Below are positions 17,776 through 25,593 of a DNA stretch of 58,394 bases, one piece after another. The notes under the pieces are model-generated. The model ran no database searches. It was not told the DNA's origin and saw only the letters and a list, made by a program, of their open reading frames with translations. Origin of the DNA: Paraburkholderia bannensis NBRC 103871 (lineage in GTDB: Bacteria; Pseudomonadota; Gammaproteobacteria; Burkholderiales; Burkholderiaceae); assembly GCF_000685015.1 (NCBI RefSeq), contig NZ_BAYA01000037.1, forward strand, positions 1 to 58,394, given 5' to 3'. Position numbers and translations under genes: made by a program. Within the stretch, counting starts at the first letter, position 1; every line of letters begins with the position of its first letter.

Positions 17776-19343
17776 TGCGAGTCTCCTGCGCCGGCCATCC
17801 ATGCGCCGATACGTGAGCGATTGGCCGCCTCGGGCGTGCAACTGCCCATGATGCGGCCGCGATACAGCACGACGATGCGGTCGGCGACGCTCATCAGTTC
17901 GTCGAGTTCGGACGAGATCAGCAGCACGCCCACGCCGCGTTCACGCGCCGCGCGGATGTGACGGTAGACGGCGGCCACCGCGCCGACGTCGAGCCCGCGC
18001 GTCGGTTGCGCGGCCAGCAGAAAATGCAGCGGGTCGAGCGTGAGTTCGCGCGCGAGCACGGCCTTTTGCTGATTGCCGCCCGAGAGTCCGCCGAAGATCG
18101 CGTCGGGCCCGCTCGCGCGCACGTCGAAGCGTTCCATCAGTTCGACCGCGCGCTCGCGCATCGCGCGGAGTTGCAGCCAGCCCGCGCGCGAGTAGCGATC
18201 GAGATGATTGAGCATGAGGTTGTCGACGAGGCTCATGCCGGTCACGCAGCCGACCGCGTGCCGGTCCTCGGGCACGATGCCCACGCCCGCGCGTGTGAGT
18301 TCGCGCGGCGTCGCGCGCGTCATGTCCTGGCCCGCGACGAAGAAGCGTCCCGCCGCCGCGGGCATCATGCCCGCGAGCACGGCGCCCAGTTCGTTCTGGC
18401 CGTTGCCTTCCACGCCCGCGATGCCGACGATCTCGCCGCGATTTACGACGAGCGTGCAATCGGCGAGACGCAGCACGCCATCGGCGTCGCGCGCGGCGAG
18501 GCCGTCGATCTGCAACACTTCGTCGCTCAGCGCGCGCGACCACGGCGAACCTTCGTGCGGCTGCGCGAGCGACAGTTGCGCGTGCAGATCGACGGCTTGC
18601 GCGTTCGACGCGCGGCGGATCATCGCGTCGACGAGACGGTCGATGTCGTTCGCAGGCGCATCTGAGCGCGCGACCACGCGGCCCGATTGCAGCACCGTCG
18701 CGTGCGTGGCGATGCGGCAGATCTCCTTGAGCTTGTGCGTGACGAGCACGACTGCGCAGCCGTTCGCGGCTACGCGCGCGCAGGTGTCGAGCAGCGCGTC
18801 GATCTCGGCGGGCAGCAGCACGGCGGTCGGTTCGTCGAGCAGCAGCAGACGCGGCTCGCGCATCAGACACTTGACGATTTCCACGCGCTGGCGCTCGCCC
18901 ACCGAGAGATCGGCGATCCGCGCGTCGAGCGGCAGCGTCAGGCCCACGCGCGCGAGCGTCGCTTCGACGCGCTGGGCTTCGCGCGCGCGATCGATACGCC
19001 CGCGCGCCTGGCCGAGCAGCAGATTGTCGAGCACGCTCGCATTGTCGACGAGACTGAAGTGCTGATGCACCATCGCGATGCCGTGCTCGATCGCCTCGCG
19101 CGGATTGCGCGGCCGATACGTGACGCCGTTCATGCGCATCGCGCCCGCGTCGGGCTGATGCACGCCGAAGATCACGTTGCAGAGCGTGGACTTGCCCGCG
19201 CCGTTTTCGCCGAGCAGGCAATGCACATCGCCGGCCATGAGGTCGAGCGATACCTCGTCGAGCGCCTGAAACGCACCGAAGCGCTTGCCGATCCCTTCGA
19301 GCGACAGCACCGGCGCGGGCGCGGGAGATACGACGGCGTTCAT
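17772..19343 (-). CDS. BMP-type ABC transporter ATP-binding protein (duplicated NBD)
   Basis: A 523-aa double ATPase typical of sugar/nucleoside importers. NBD1 has Walker A LLGENGAGKST, signature LSVGERQRVEI and Walker B LLLLDEPTAVLLP. NBD2 has the degenerate P-loop GVEGNGQNEL, signature LSGGNQQKAVLARE and LLAAQPTRGLD, as usual for this class. The start MNAVVSPAP (19343) lies 2 bp after the stop of the substrate-binding protein gene, with GGAAGG upstream. The frame is open far upstream but only as a shadow of the BMP gene. It powers the two permeases that follow. Confidence 0.9.
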   Translation of the reverse strand: MNAVVSPAPAPVLSLEGIGKRFGAFQALDEVSLDLMAGDVHCLLGENGAGKSTLCNVIFGVHQPDAGAMRMNGVTYRPRNPREAIEHGIAMVHQHFSLVDNASVLDNLLLGQARGRIDRAREAQRVEATLARVGLTLPLDARIADLSVGERQRVEIVKCLMREPRLLLLDEPTAVLLPAEIDALLDTCARVAANGCAVVLVTHKLKEICRIATHATVLQSGRVVARSDAPANDIDRLVDAMIRRASNAQAVDLHAQLSLAQPHEGSPWSRALSDEVLQIDGLAARDADGVLRLADCTLVVNRGEIVGIAGVEGNGQNELGAVLAGMMPAAAGRFFVAGQDMTRATPRELTRAGVGIVPEDRHAVGCVTGMSLVDNLMLNHLDRYSRAGWLQLRAMRERAVELMERFDVRASGPDAIFGGLSGGNQQKAVLARELTLDPLHFLLAAQPTRGLDVGAVAAVYRHIRAARERGVGVLLISSELDELMSVADRIVVLYRGRIMGSCTPEAANRSRIGAWMAGAGDSQ

Positions 19344-19345
19344 GA

Positions 19346-20371
19346 TCAGCCTTCCATGACCTTGATCTTGCCGCTCTGGATGTCGTCTTCGATCTGCTTG
19401 AGCTTCGTGTCGATCGCGGGCGTGGAATGACACACGGCCATGCCCGACGACTTCGGCCCCATCGCCAGACCGAAGGCCTTGTAGCCCGGCTGCCACGTGC
19501 CTTTCTCCAGTTGCTCGATCGCGTATTGCGCCTGGTAGCCGACGCCCGTGATGCTGTACGCGACATAGAGCGGATCGCTGCCGCAACGGTCGGTGTAGCT
19601 GCCGATGATGTGCGTGTTCTTTTCCTTCGCCGCCTGCTCGATGCCGCGCAAGCCGAGATTAAGAATGTGATAGTGAATGTCGGCGCCCTGTGCGATGGCG
19701 GCGGCGGTGGCTTCGCGCGCTTTCGCTACGTCGTCGAAATCGCCGGTGTAGCTCTCGAAGTACTTGATCTTCGGATTGATATAGCGCGCGCCGTCGCCGA
19801 ATTCCTTGCCCGCGTTCACGATCGACGGAATTTCCATGCCGCCGACGTAGCTCACGGCGTTGGTCTTCGTGAGCATCGCGGCGGCCGCGCCCGCGACGAA
19901 CGCAATTTCGGCCTGCTTCACGTCGTAGCCCGCGACGTTGGGCGGCATCGCTTGCCCCTTGCTGCCGCCGACGATCGAAAATTTCACTTTCGGAAAGCGC
20001 TTCGCGATCTTGATGACGGCTGCCTGCGTCTGGCCGCCTACGCCGATGACGAGTTCGTTCTTTGCGGCGAGGTTCGTGAGCGCCTGCTCCATGTCCGCGT
20101 AATTGATGTTCTCGATGATCTGCGTCTTGAGCTTCGGGCCGAATTCCTTTTGCGCGGCCATTACGCCGTCATACCCGGATTCCATCCAGCCCTTGTCGGT
20201 CTTCGAGCCGGGAATCAGGACGCCGACATGCATCGCGTCGTCGGCTGCGTAGACCGCGGGTGGCGTGACGGCGCCCAGTCCCAGCGCGATGCTGACCGTG
20301 GCGAGCACGCGCAGGCGCGCCGGTGCAGGGCGTTGCGGGAATCGATTCGAGAACAGCTTCGCGGAAGACAT
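19346..20371 (-). CDS. BMP-family substrate-binding protein, first importer
   Basis: A 341-aa periplasmic binding protein of the BMP/Med family (PF02608), whose known members bind purine nucleosides or related heterocycles. An N-terminal signal peptide ends near VYAADD. Family motifs include VGVLIPGSKTDKGWMESGYDG, VGGQTQAAVIKIAKRFPKVKF, VAGAAAAMLTKTNAVSYVGG and GVGYQAQYAIEQLEKG. ATG 20371 has AGGAG nine bases upstream. It heads the minus-strand operon BMP-ATPase-permease-permease-(porin). A 29-bp element shared with another promoter of the island lies 45 bp upstream. Confidence 0.9.
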   Translation of the reverse strand: MSSAKLFSNRFPQRPAPARLRVLATVSIALGLGAVTPPAVYAADDAMHVGVLIPGSKTDKGWMESGYDGVMAAQKEFGPKLKTQIIENINYADMEQALTNLAAKNELVIGVGGQTQAAVIKIAKRFPKVKFSIVGGSKGQAMPPNVAGYDVKQAEIAFVAGAAAAMLTKTNAVSYVGGMEIPSIVNAGKEFGDGARYINPKIKYFESYTGDFDDVAKAREATAAAIAQGADIHYHILNLGLRGIEQAAKEKNTHIIGSYTDRCGSDPLYVAYSITGVGYQAQYAIEQLEKGTWQPGYKAFGLAMGPKSSGMAVCHSTPAIDTKLKQIEDDIQSGKIKVMEG

Positions 20372-20415
20372 TGTGTAGCACTCCTTTGCCGTAGCGTTTG
20401 AGTTTCGTTTTTCAG

Positions 20416-20444
20416 TTTCGGTAAGTGAACTATTCATGAACGAA
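20416..20444 (+). promoter_or_regulatory. Shared island element, copy A
   Basis: TTTCGGTAAGT, five bases (GAACT), ATTCATGAA, C, GAA. It matches copy B at 25219-25247 in 24 of 29 positions on the opposite strand. Flanking bases extend it to a GTTTCG...CGAAAC inverted repeat (20415-20446). It sits 45 bp upstream of the BMP gene and about 355 bp upstream of the divergent TetR gene, a natural operator position. The binding protein is not known; TetR or GntR of this island are candidates. Confidence 0.6.
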
Positions 20445-20799
20445 ACGGATAAAAGCAAGTTGGGTGCCATGTATGTCGAACGCATGCCGGCTTGATGGTC
20501 GAAGCCTCGCAGTGCCTGTTTTCATGCGGGTTTGTGCCGGGTGTGACGCTGCGCGCGTGAAGTGTGCGAGCGTAGGCGCGCGTGTCATGCATGCACCAAA
20601 GCCGGTTTCGATGCCTGTGCGCGGGGCGTGAGAGAAAGCGATTGCACGCGCACGCACCACGCCGGCGCGCGCTACGGATTCGCGCCATTCGATGCAGCGG
20701 CCCGCGAGTTCGCGCAGTGCGCGCCGTGCTGCTATATTCGCGGCAAGCGGCGCATGCGCCGATGGACTTTTCTTCCGCACGAACGAACCTACTTTTGCC

Positions 20800-21546
20800 A
20801 TGACGCGTGTCGCCGCTCGCTCCGCCAGTCCTTCGAGATCGAAAAAAGCCGCTGCCCAGAAGCCGGCACAAGCCACCACGGCGACGGCGCAGGAATCCAT
20901 GCAGGAACCCGTGCGAGAAACCATGCGGCAGCGTCTCGCGGCGGCGACACGCGGGCGCATCTTTCGCGTCGCGCTCGCGGAATTCGCGGAGAAGGGCTTG
21001 AGTGGCGCGCGCGTGGAAACCATCGCGAGCCGCGCGAAGGTCAACATCCGGATGATTTATCACTACTTCGGCGGCAAGGAAGCGCTCTATCTGGAAGTGC
21101 TCGAATTCGTGCTCGGTCGTTTGCGCGCCGAAGAACTCAAGCTCGAACTGGACGTCGATCGCGTCAAGCCCGTCGAAGGCATCGTGCTGCTTTACGAGTT
21201 CATCGAAGGGCATTTCGCGGCCCATCAGGAACTCGGCAAACTGCTCTCGTTCGAGAACCTGAATCGCGCGCGCGTGATGAAGCGCTCGAAAGCGATTCCC
21301 GAAATGGCCTCGCCGGTGCTGGTGCTGTTGCGCACGCTGATCGAGCGCGGCGAAAAGGACAAGACGCTGCGCGCCGGACTCGAACCGCTGCATCTCTATG
21401 TCGCGCTCGTGAGCTTGTGTTCGTTCCACAAGTCGAACGCGTACACGCTGTCCTGCATCTTCAACGCCGATCTGCTCGCGCCGAGCTGGCAGGACGAGCA
21501 GAAGCGGCAGGCGCAGGAGATGGTGCGCGCGTTCGTACGCGCCTGA
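20800..21546 (+). CDS. TetR-family regulator, RutR-like
   Basis: A 248-aa one-component regulator. A basic, Ala/Lys-rich tail of about 45 residues precedes the TetR helix-turn-helix (RIFRVALAEFAEKGLSGARVETIASRAKVNIRMIYHYFGGKEALYLEVLE, about 50-100). The C-terminal ligand domain resembles the YcdC/RutR type, which in E. coli senses pyrimidines. The ATG at 20800 is favoured over an upstream in-frame start because the extra N-terminus is low-complexity; no strong ribosome site is seen. It is divergent from the BMP importer operon and convergent with the GGT-amidase-hydrolase operon, so it probably controls the island. Confidence 0.85.
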   Translation: MTRVAARSASPSRSKKAAAQKPAQATTATAQESMQEPVRETMRQRLAAATRGRIFRVALAEFAEKGLSGARVETIASRAKVNIRMIYHYFGGKEALYLEVLEFVLGRLRAEELKLELDVDRVKPVEGIVLLYEFIEGHFAAHQELGKLLSFENLNRARVMKRSKAIPEMASPVLVLLRTLIERGEKDKTLRAGLEPLHLYVALVSLCSFHKSNAYTLSCIFNADLLAPSWQDEQKRQAQEMVRAFVRA

Positions 21547-21553
21547 CGGGTTT

Positions 21554-23197
21554 TCAGCCGACCGCGAGCGGCGGGGTATGCGGGCTTGCATCGACGGCCA
21601 TCGCCAGACCGTCGCTGCGCGGGTCGTGCGCGCCGAGCGCCCAGCCATCGGCGTCGATGCGGATCACGCCGGGATGCCCCGCAAGCGGACTTTGCGCGGC
21701 AATTGTCGAGACTTCGTGGCCGCGTGCCGAGAGTTCCGCGAGCACTTGCGCGCCCGCATCGGCCTCAAGCTTGAGCGCGTCGCGCATGTCGGAGAATGTC
21801 CGCCCGAGCAGAAAGCGCGGCTGCGCGAGCGCTGCGAGCGGGTCCATGCCGTAATCGATCAAGCGCGTGAGAATCGCCGCTAGCGTTTGCGGCTGACCGT
21901 CCGCGCCCTGGGTGCCGAACAATAGATGCGGGCGCCCATCGCGCAGATACATGCCCGGCGTGAGCGTGTGGAACGGCCGCTTGCCGGGCGCGAGCGTGTT
22001 GGGATGCCGCGCGTCGGTTCCGAATGCCGCGCCGCGGTTATGCCAGAGAATGCCGGTGTCGCCTGCGACCACGCCGCTGCCCCAATCGAAATACACCGTT
22101 TGCAGCAAGCTCACCGAGCGTCCCTCACGATCGGTCGCGCCGATGAACACCGTGTCGCCATGACGAAAGCGATGCGGCCATGCACGTGCGCGGCGCATGT
22201 CGATGGACCGCGCATGTGCCGCCAGCGTCTCGGGTGCAAGCAGCATGTCGACGGGCACCTCGGCGAAATCGGGATCGCCCACGTAGCGGTCGCGATCGAC
22301 GAACGCGCATTTCACCGCTTCCACGAGCAGATGATAGTAATCGGCGCTGCCTTCCTCGATAGCGGAAAAATCGAAGTGCGCGAGCGTGCCCATGATTTCC
22401 AGCATCGTCACGCCTTGCGTGGGCGGCTGCAAACCGACGAGCTCGCCGCCGCGATACGGCACGCGCAAGGGCGCTTCCTCGCGTGCGCGTGTGCTGGCGA
22501 GATCGTGCGCGTCGAGTGGCGAGCCCGCATCGCGCAGGCCGCCCGCGATGCGCTCGGCGAGATCGCCCTCGTAGAATTCGCGCGCGCCAAATCGTGCGAT
22601 GCGTTCGAGACTACGCGCGAGCGCCGGTTGCGCAAAGCGCGAACCGGGCGCGGGCGGGGCGCCCGATGCGTCGTTGGGCGCGAAGGTCGCGGCGAAACCG
22701 GGCTGCGCGTTCAGTTGGTCGGCACGCAGCGTTTGCCAGAAGTGCTGCGATTGCGTCACGGCAAAGCCGTCTTGTGCGTATTCGATTGCGCGCTCGAACA
22801 GCGTCGACCACGCGAGTGTGCCGCTCCACGCTTCGCGTGAATGTGCGAACGCGCGCGCCCACGTGTCGAGCATGCCCGCGCTCGTGAGCGCAGCCGCGCC
22901 GCCACGCACAGGAATCGCTTCGCCGTGATGCGGCAGGTGCATCGCGGCCTGGCCCGCGCCCGAAATCGTGCGCACGTCGCCGCTTCGATCCGCGACGACC
23001 CAGAAAGCGTCGCCGCCCAATCCCGTGAAGTGTGGATATGTGACGCACAGCACCGCGCCGATGGCGATAGCGGCTTCGATGGCATTGCCGCCCGCGCGCA
23101 GCACCTCGCGCCCGGCGGCACTCGCGAGCGCGTGCGGGCTCGTCACCATGCCGTCGCGCGAACGGGCGTTTAAAGCATTAGAAATTTTGGACTCCAT
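21554..23197 (-). CDS. Gamma-glutamyltransferase-family Ntn-hydrolase
   Basis: A 547-aa member of the GGT family (PF01019), closer to the YwrD-type than to classical GgtA. It begins MVTSPHALASAAGREVLRAGGNAIEAAIA at about residue 17. The autocatalytic cleavage/nucleophile Thr is in HGDTVFIGATDREGRSVSLLQT (about 350), and the small-subunit glycine-rich loop follows. No signal peptide is visible, so it probably acts in the cytoplasm. It is third in the operon hydrolase-amidase-GGT, and its ATG overlaps the amidase stop by one base (TAATG). The role is unclear: it may remove a gamma-glutamyl group or act on another amide. No gamma-glutamyl ligase is nearby. Confidence 0.85.
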   Translation of the reverse strand: MESKISNALNARSRDGMVTSPHALASAAGREVLRAGGNAIEAAIAIGAVLCVTYPHFTGLGGDAFWVVADRSGDVRTISGAGQAAMHLPHHGEAIPVRGGAAALTSAGMLDTWARAFAHSREAWSGTLAWSTLFERAIEYAQDGFAVTQSQHFWQTLRADQLNAQPGFAATFAPNDASGAPPAPGSRFAQPALARSLERIARFGAREFYEGDLAERIAGGLRDAGSPLDAHDLASTRAREEAPLRVPYRGGELVGLQPPTQGVTMLEIMGTLAHFDFSAIEEGSADYYHLLVEAVKCAFVDRDRYVGDPDFAEVPVDMLLAPETLAAHARSIDMRRARAWPHRFRHGDTVFIGATDREGRSVSLLQTVYFDWGSGVVAGDTGILWHNRGAAFGTDARHPNTLAPGKRPFHTLTPGMYLRDGRPHLLFGTQGADGQPQTLAAILTRLIDYGMDPLAALAQPRFLLGRTFSDMRDALKLEADAGAQVLAELSARGHEVSTIAAQSPLAGHPGVIRIDADGWALGAHDPRSDGLAMAVDASPHTPPLAVG

Positions 23198-24372
23198 TAT
23201 ATTGACGCGATCTCGCCGTGGCTGAGAGACAGCGTTTGCGCGAGTCGCAGCAGCGCGCGATCGGTGCCGCGCGCGCCGATCAGCGAGAGGGCGAGCGGAC
23301 GGTCGCGTTCGTCGGCAAACGGCAGCGTGATTTGCGGCAGGCCGCCCAGCGAGGCGATGGCGTTGAGCGTGAGCGCGTCGTCATAGAAGCGCGCGAGCGT
23401 GTCTGCGTCCGCGTCCTTCGCGAGCAGCGCGCAGGGCGTGGTCGGCATGACGAGCATGCTGTCTTGCAGCCGTGCGTCGAGTTGCGCGGCGAGCGTCCCG
23501 CGCAGGGCGCGCCAATGTGGCGTGCGTTCGCGGTCGTACTCGTCGATGTGCGCAAAGCGCGGTGCGATAGACGGACCGAAGCGCGGCTTCGCGGCGCGTA
23601 TCCATGCCCCGAGCGCCGCGTCGATATCGGCTGCCTGCACGGCTTGATAGCACGCGAGCCAGTCGATGGCCGGAATACGATCGAAGATGGGTACCGAATC
23701 GTGTGCGCCGAACGAACGCGCGAGCGCCTCGAGACGCGCGGCATCGTCGACTTCGTGCCGGGCGCGGCACGCGAAGGCTTCGTCCACGCGTCGCAAAGTG
23801 AGCGATGACGACGCGCTATCGGCGGGTAACAGCACGTCGCCAACGTTTGCCAAAAGATCGGCGGAACGCGCAAACCAGCCGACGGTGTCGAGGCTCGGCG
23901 CGAACGGCACCAGGCCATCGAGCGCAATCGCGCCGTGGGTCGGACGCATGCCGTAAAGACCGCAGAACGAAGCGGGCACGCGCACCGAGCCGCCCGTATC
24001 GGTGCCGAGCGCGAAGTCCACCGTGCCAGCCGCGACCGCCGAAGCCGATCCGCTCGACGAACCGCCCGGCAGCGCATGCGGCCAGCGCGGATTGAGCGGC
24101 GTGCCGTAGTGATGATTCGCGCCTTCGAGGCTATAGGCAAGTTCGTCTGTGATCGTTTTGCCTTCGAGCGCCGCGCCCGCGCGCAACAGCGCCCAGACGC
24201 AGGACGCGTGCTCGCGCGCGGGCGTTTGCGCGGCGAGCCAGTCGGGATTGCCGCCGCCCGTGCGCACGCCTGCCACGTCGATCAGATCCTTCACCGCGAA
24301 GCGCAGGCGCTCGAGCGGGCCGCGCGTGAGCGGCGCGACGCGTGTAGCGTCGCCGGGAACGAACGCGCTCAC
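23197..24372 (-). CDS. Amidase-signature family hydrolase
   Basis: A 391-aa amidase (PF01425). The Ser-cisSer-Lys triad is visible: Lys in RFAVKDLIDVAG (about 28), and the two Ser in LPGGSSSGSASAVAAG (about 105) with TDTGGSVRVPASFCGLYG following. It is shorter than GatA or AtzE and has no C-terminal extra domain; it resembles the AMI1/indole-acetamide-hydrolase-like branch. The ATG overlaps the upstream cysteine-hydrolase gene by 4 bp. In context it probably releases ammonia from a small amide or ureide. A carboxybiuret-hydrolase (AtzE-like) role is possible, but no AtzG partner is seen. Confidence 0.85.
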   Translation of the reverse strand: MSAFVPGDATRVAPLTRGPLERLRFAVKDLIDVAGVRTGGGNPDWLAAQTPAREHASCVWALLRAGAALEGKTITDELAYSLEGANHHYGTPLNPRWPHALPGGSSSGSASAVAAGTVDFALGTDTGGSVRVPASFCGLYGMRPTHGAIALDGLVPFAPSLDTVGWFARSADLLANVGDVLLPADSASSSLTLRRVDEAFACRARHEVDDAARLEALARSFGAHDSVPIFDRIPAIDWLACYQAVQAADIDAALGAWIRAAKPRFGPSIAPRFAHIDEYDRERTPHWRALRGTLAAQLDARLQDSMLVMPTTPCALLAKDADADTLARFYDDALTLNAIASLGGLPQITLPFADERDRPLALSLIGARGTDRALLRLAQTLSLSHGEIASI

Positions 24373-25193
24373 GCGGGCTGCTCCTGGGCTTCGAGCGCCT
24401 TAGCCGCTTGAACAAGGCGCGTCGAATCGGTGACGAAGCCGAAGCATTTCTTCACGTTCCAGATCGTCGCTTCGGTGCAGAACGCGGGCGAGGAGGTCGC
24501 GCAGCAATCCTCGACGAGCACGCAGCCGTAGCCGAGAAAGTTGGCGTCGGTGAGCGAGTGCAGCACGCATTGATCGGTGTTCACGCCCGCGAAAAGCAGC
24601 GTACGCACGCCGAGATTGCGCAGGATGCTGTCGAGCGGCGTGTCCCAGAAGCCGCTGATCCGAAATTTATCCACGCAGATGTCTTGCGGCAGCGGCTTTA
24701 GTTCGTCCACCACGGCGGCGGCCCACGAGTCTTTTTCGAGCACGTGCGCACCGTTGCTCGTGAGCGGTTCGCCAAGGCCGGTGCCCTGGCCGGTCGGCTT
24801 GTAGAGATGCAACTGGTTCGGCGGCATGTTGGCGAGGTCCGGGCGATTGCCCCAGTTCACCCAGATCACCGGCACGCCTTGCGAGCGCAGCGCGGGCAGC
24901 AGCGTTTGCAGCGGCGCGATGGGCGCACGGTCGGCTGTGAAGTCGCCGCCAATCTGCGAAACCCAGCCGCCTTCGGTGCAGAAGTCGTTCTGCATGTCGA
25001 TCACGACGATGGCCGTGCGGCTCAGGTCGAGGCGCACGTGTTGCGGTTCGCAGGCGAGCGTCGCGAGACGCGGTTCGGGACCGCGCGCCGACATGTCGAC
25101 GAGCGCCGGGCTCGCGAGCCAGTGATAGGCGTCGGCGCGGCCGAGACGGTTGGCGGTGGCGGGCGCGTCGTTAAGAAGGTGGGCTTCGGACAT
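24369..25193 (-). CDS. Isochorismatase-like cysteine hydrolase (first of three)
   Basis: A 274-aa enzyme of the isochorismatase-like hydrolase family, which cleaves ureido or amide C-N bonds through an Asp-Lys-Cys triad. Asp is in AIVVIDMQNDF, Lys in ICVDKFRISGF, Cys in FAGVNTDQCVLHS. It is longer than the two homologues downstream because of a 55-residue N-terminal extension and an insert after the Lys. The start MSEAHLL (25193) has GGAGAG nine bases upstream; an in-frame ATG at 25223 is less likely. It heads the minus-strand operon with the amidase and GGT. Copy B of the shared promoter element is 26 bp upstream of its start. Its substrate is unknown. Confidence 0.85.
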   Translation of the reverse strand: MSEAHLLNDAPATANRLGRADAYHWLASPALVDMSARGPEPRLATLACEPQHVRLDLSRTAIVVIDMQNDFCTEGGWVSQIGGDFTADRAPIAPLQTLLPALRSQGVPVIWVNWGNRPDLANMPPNQLHLYKPTGQGTGLGEPLTSNGAHVLEKDSWAAAVVDELKPLPQDICVDKFRISGFWDTPLDSILRNLGVRTLLFAGVNTDQCVLHSLTDANFLGYGCVLVEDCCATSSPAFCTEATIWNVKKCFGFVTDSTRLVQAAKALEAQEQPA

Positions 25194-25218
25194 TGGCTGG
25201 GACTCTCCGCAGGCAGCG

Positions 25219-25247
25219 TTCATTCATGAATAAGATACTTACCGAAA
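25219..25247 (-). promoter_or_regulatory. Shared island element, copy B
   Basis: Read on the minus strand: TTTCGGTAAGT, five bases (ATCTT), ATTCATGAA, T, GAA. The two conserved blocks are identical to copy A (20416-20444). It lies 26 bp upstream of the cysteine hydrolase start, where it would overlap the promoter. Relative to the gene it regulates its orientation is opposite to copy A, which fits a dimeric operator. Confidence 0.6.
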
Positions 25248-25570
25248 TACGCAAGATCGATGCCAGGCGGAAGTGCAGTGCAAACGCCCGAAGGAATGAG
25301 GTCAGTGCGAGGCGGGCGCGAGGAAGTTGCGCGGGCATGCCCCGAAGTGGGGCGCGCTGCACGAAGGTGCGGCGATGACATGCGTGCACAGCTAACGTGA
25401 ATCGCTGCACGGGACGCGACGCCGAATGATTCAGTGTGATCCACGATGGCGCGCGATTGTCCCCTGCGCTCTGCGTGCGCAGCGCGTGTTCGATCATCCG
25501 ACAAGCACGCCAGGCAGGCTTTTGCAGCGCGCGCATGGTCGTCTGGCATGGATGATGCATCATGTGATCC

Positions 25571-25586
25571 ATCTTGTATTCAAGAT
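25571..25586. promoter_or_regulatory. Palindrome at the atzF start, FCD-GntR operator-like
   Basis: ATCTTG, TATT, CAAGAT is a perfect 6-bp inverted repeat whose core TTGTATTCAA differs by one base from TTGTATACAA, a form common for FCD-type GntR operators. It ends seven bases before the ATG at 25594. An ATGATGCATCAT palindrome lies just upstream (25552-25563). The GntR gene at the end of this operon is the obvious candidate binder (inferred). Confidence 0.45.
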
Positions 25587-25593
25587 TGAACGC

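Noticed and set aside
17941..19566. A 541-codon minus-strand frame and several plus-strand frames of 240-430 codons over the transporter and GGT genes
   Set aside because: They overlap genes with clear motifs, are Arg/Ala-rich shadow peptides caused by high GC, and lack ribosome sites and recognisable domains.
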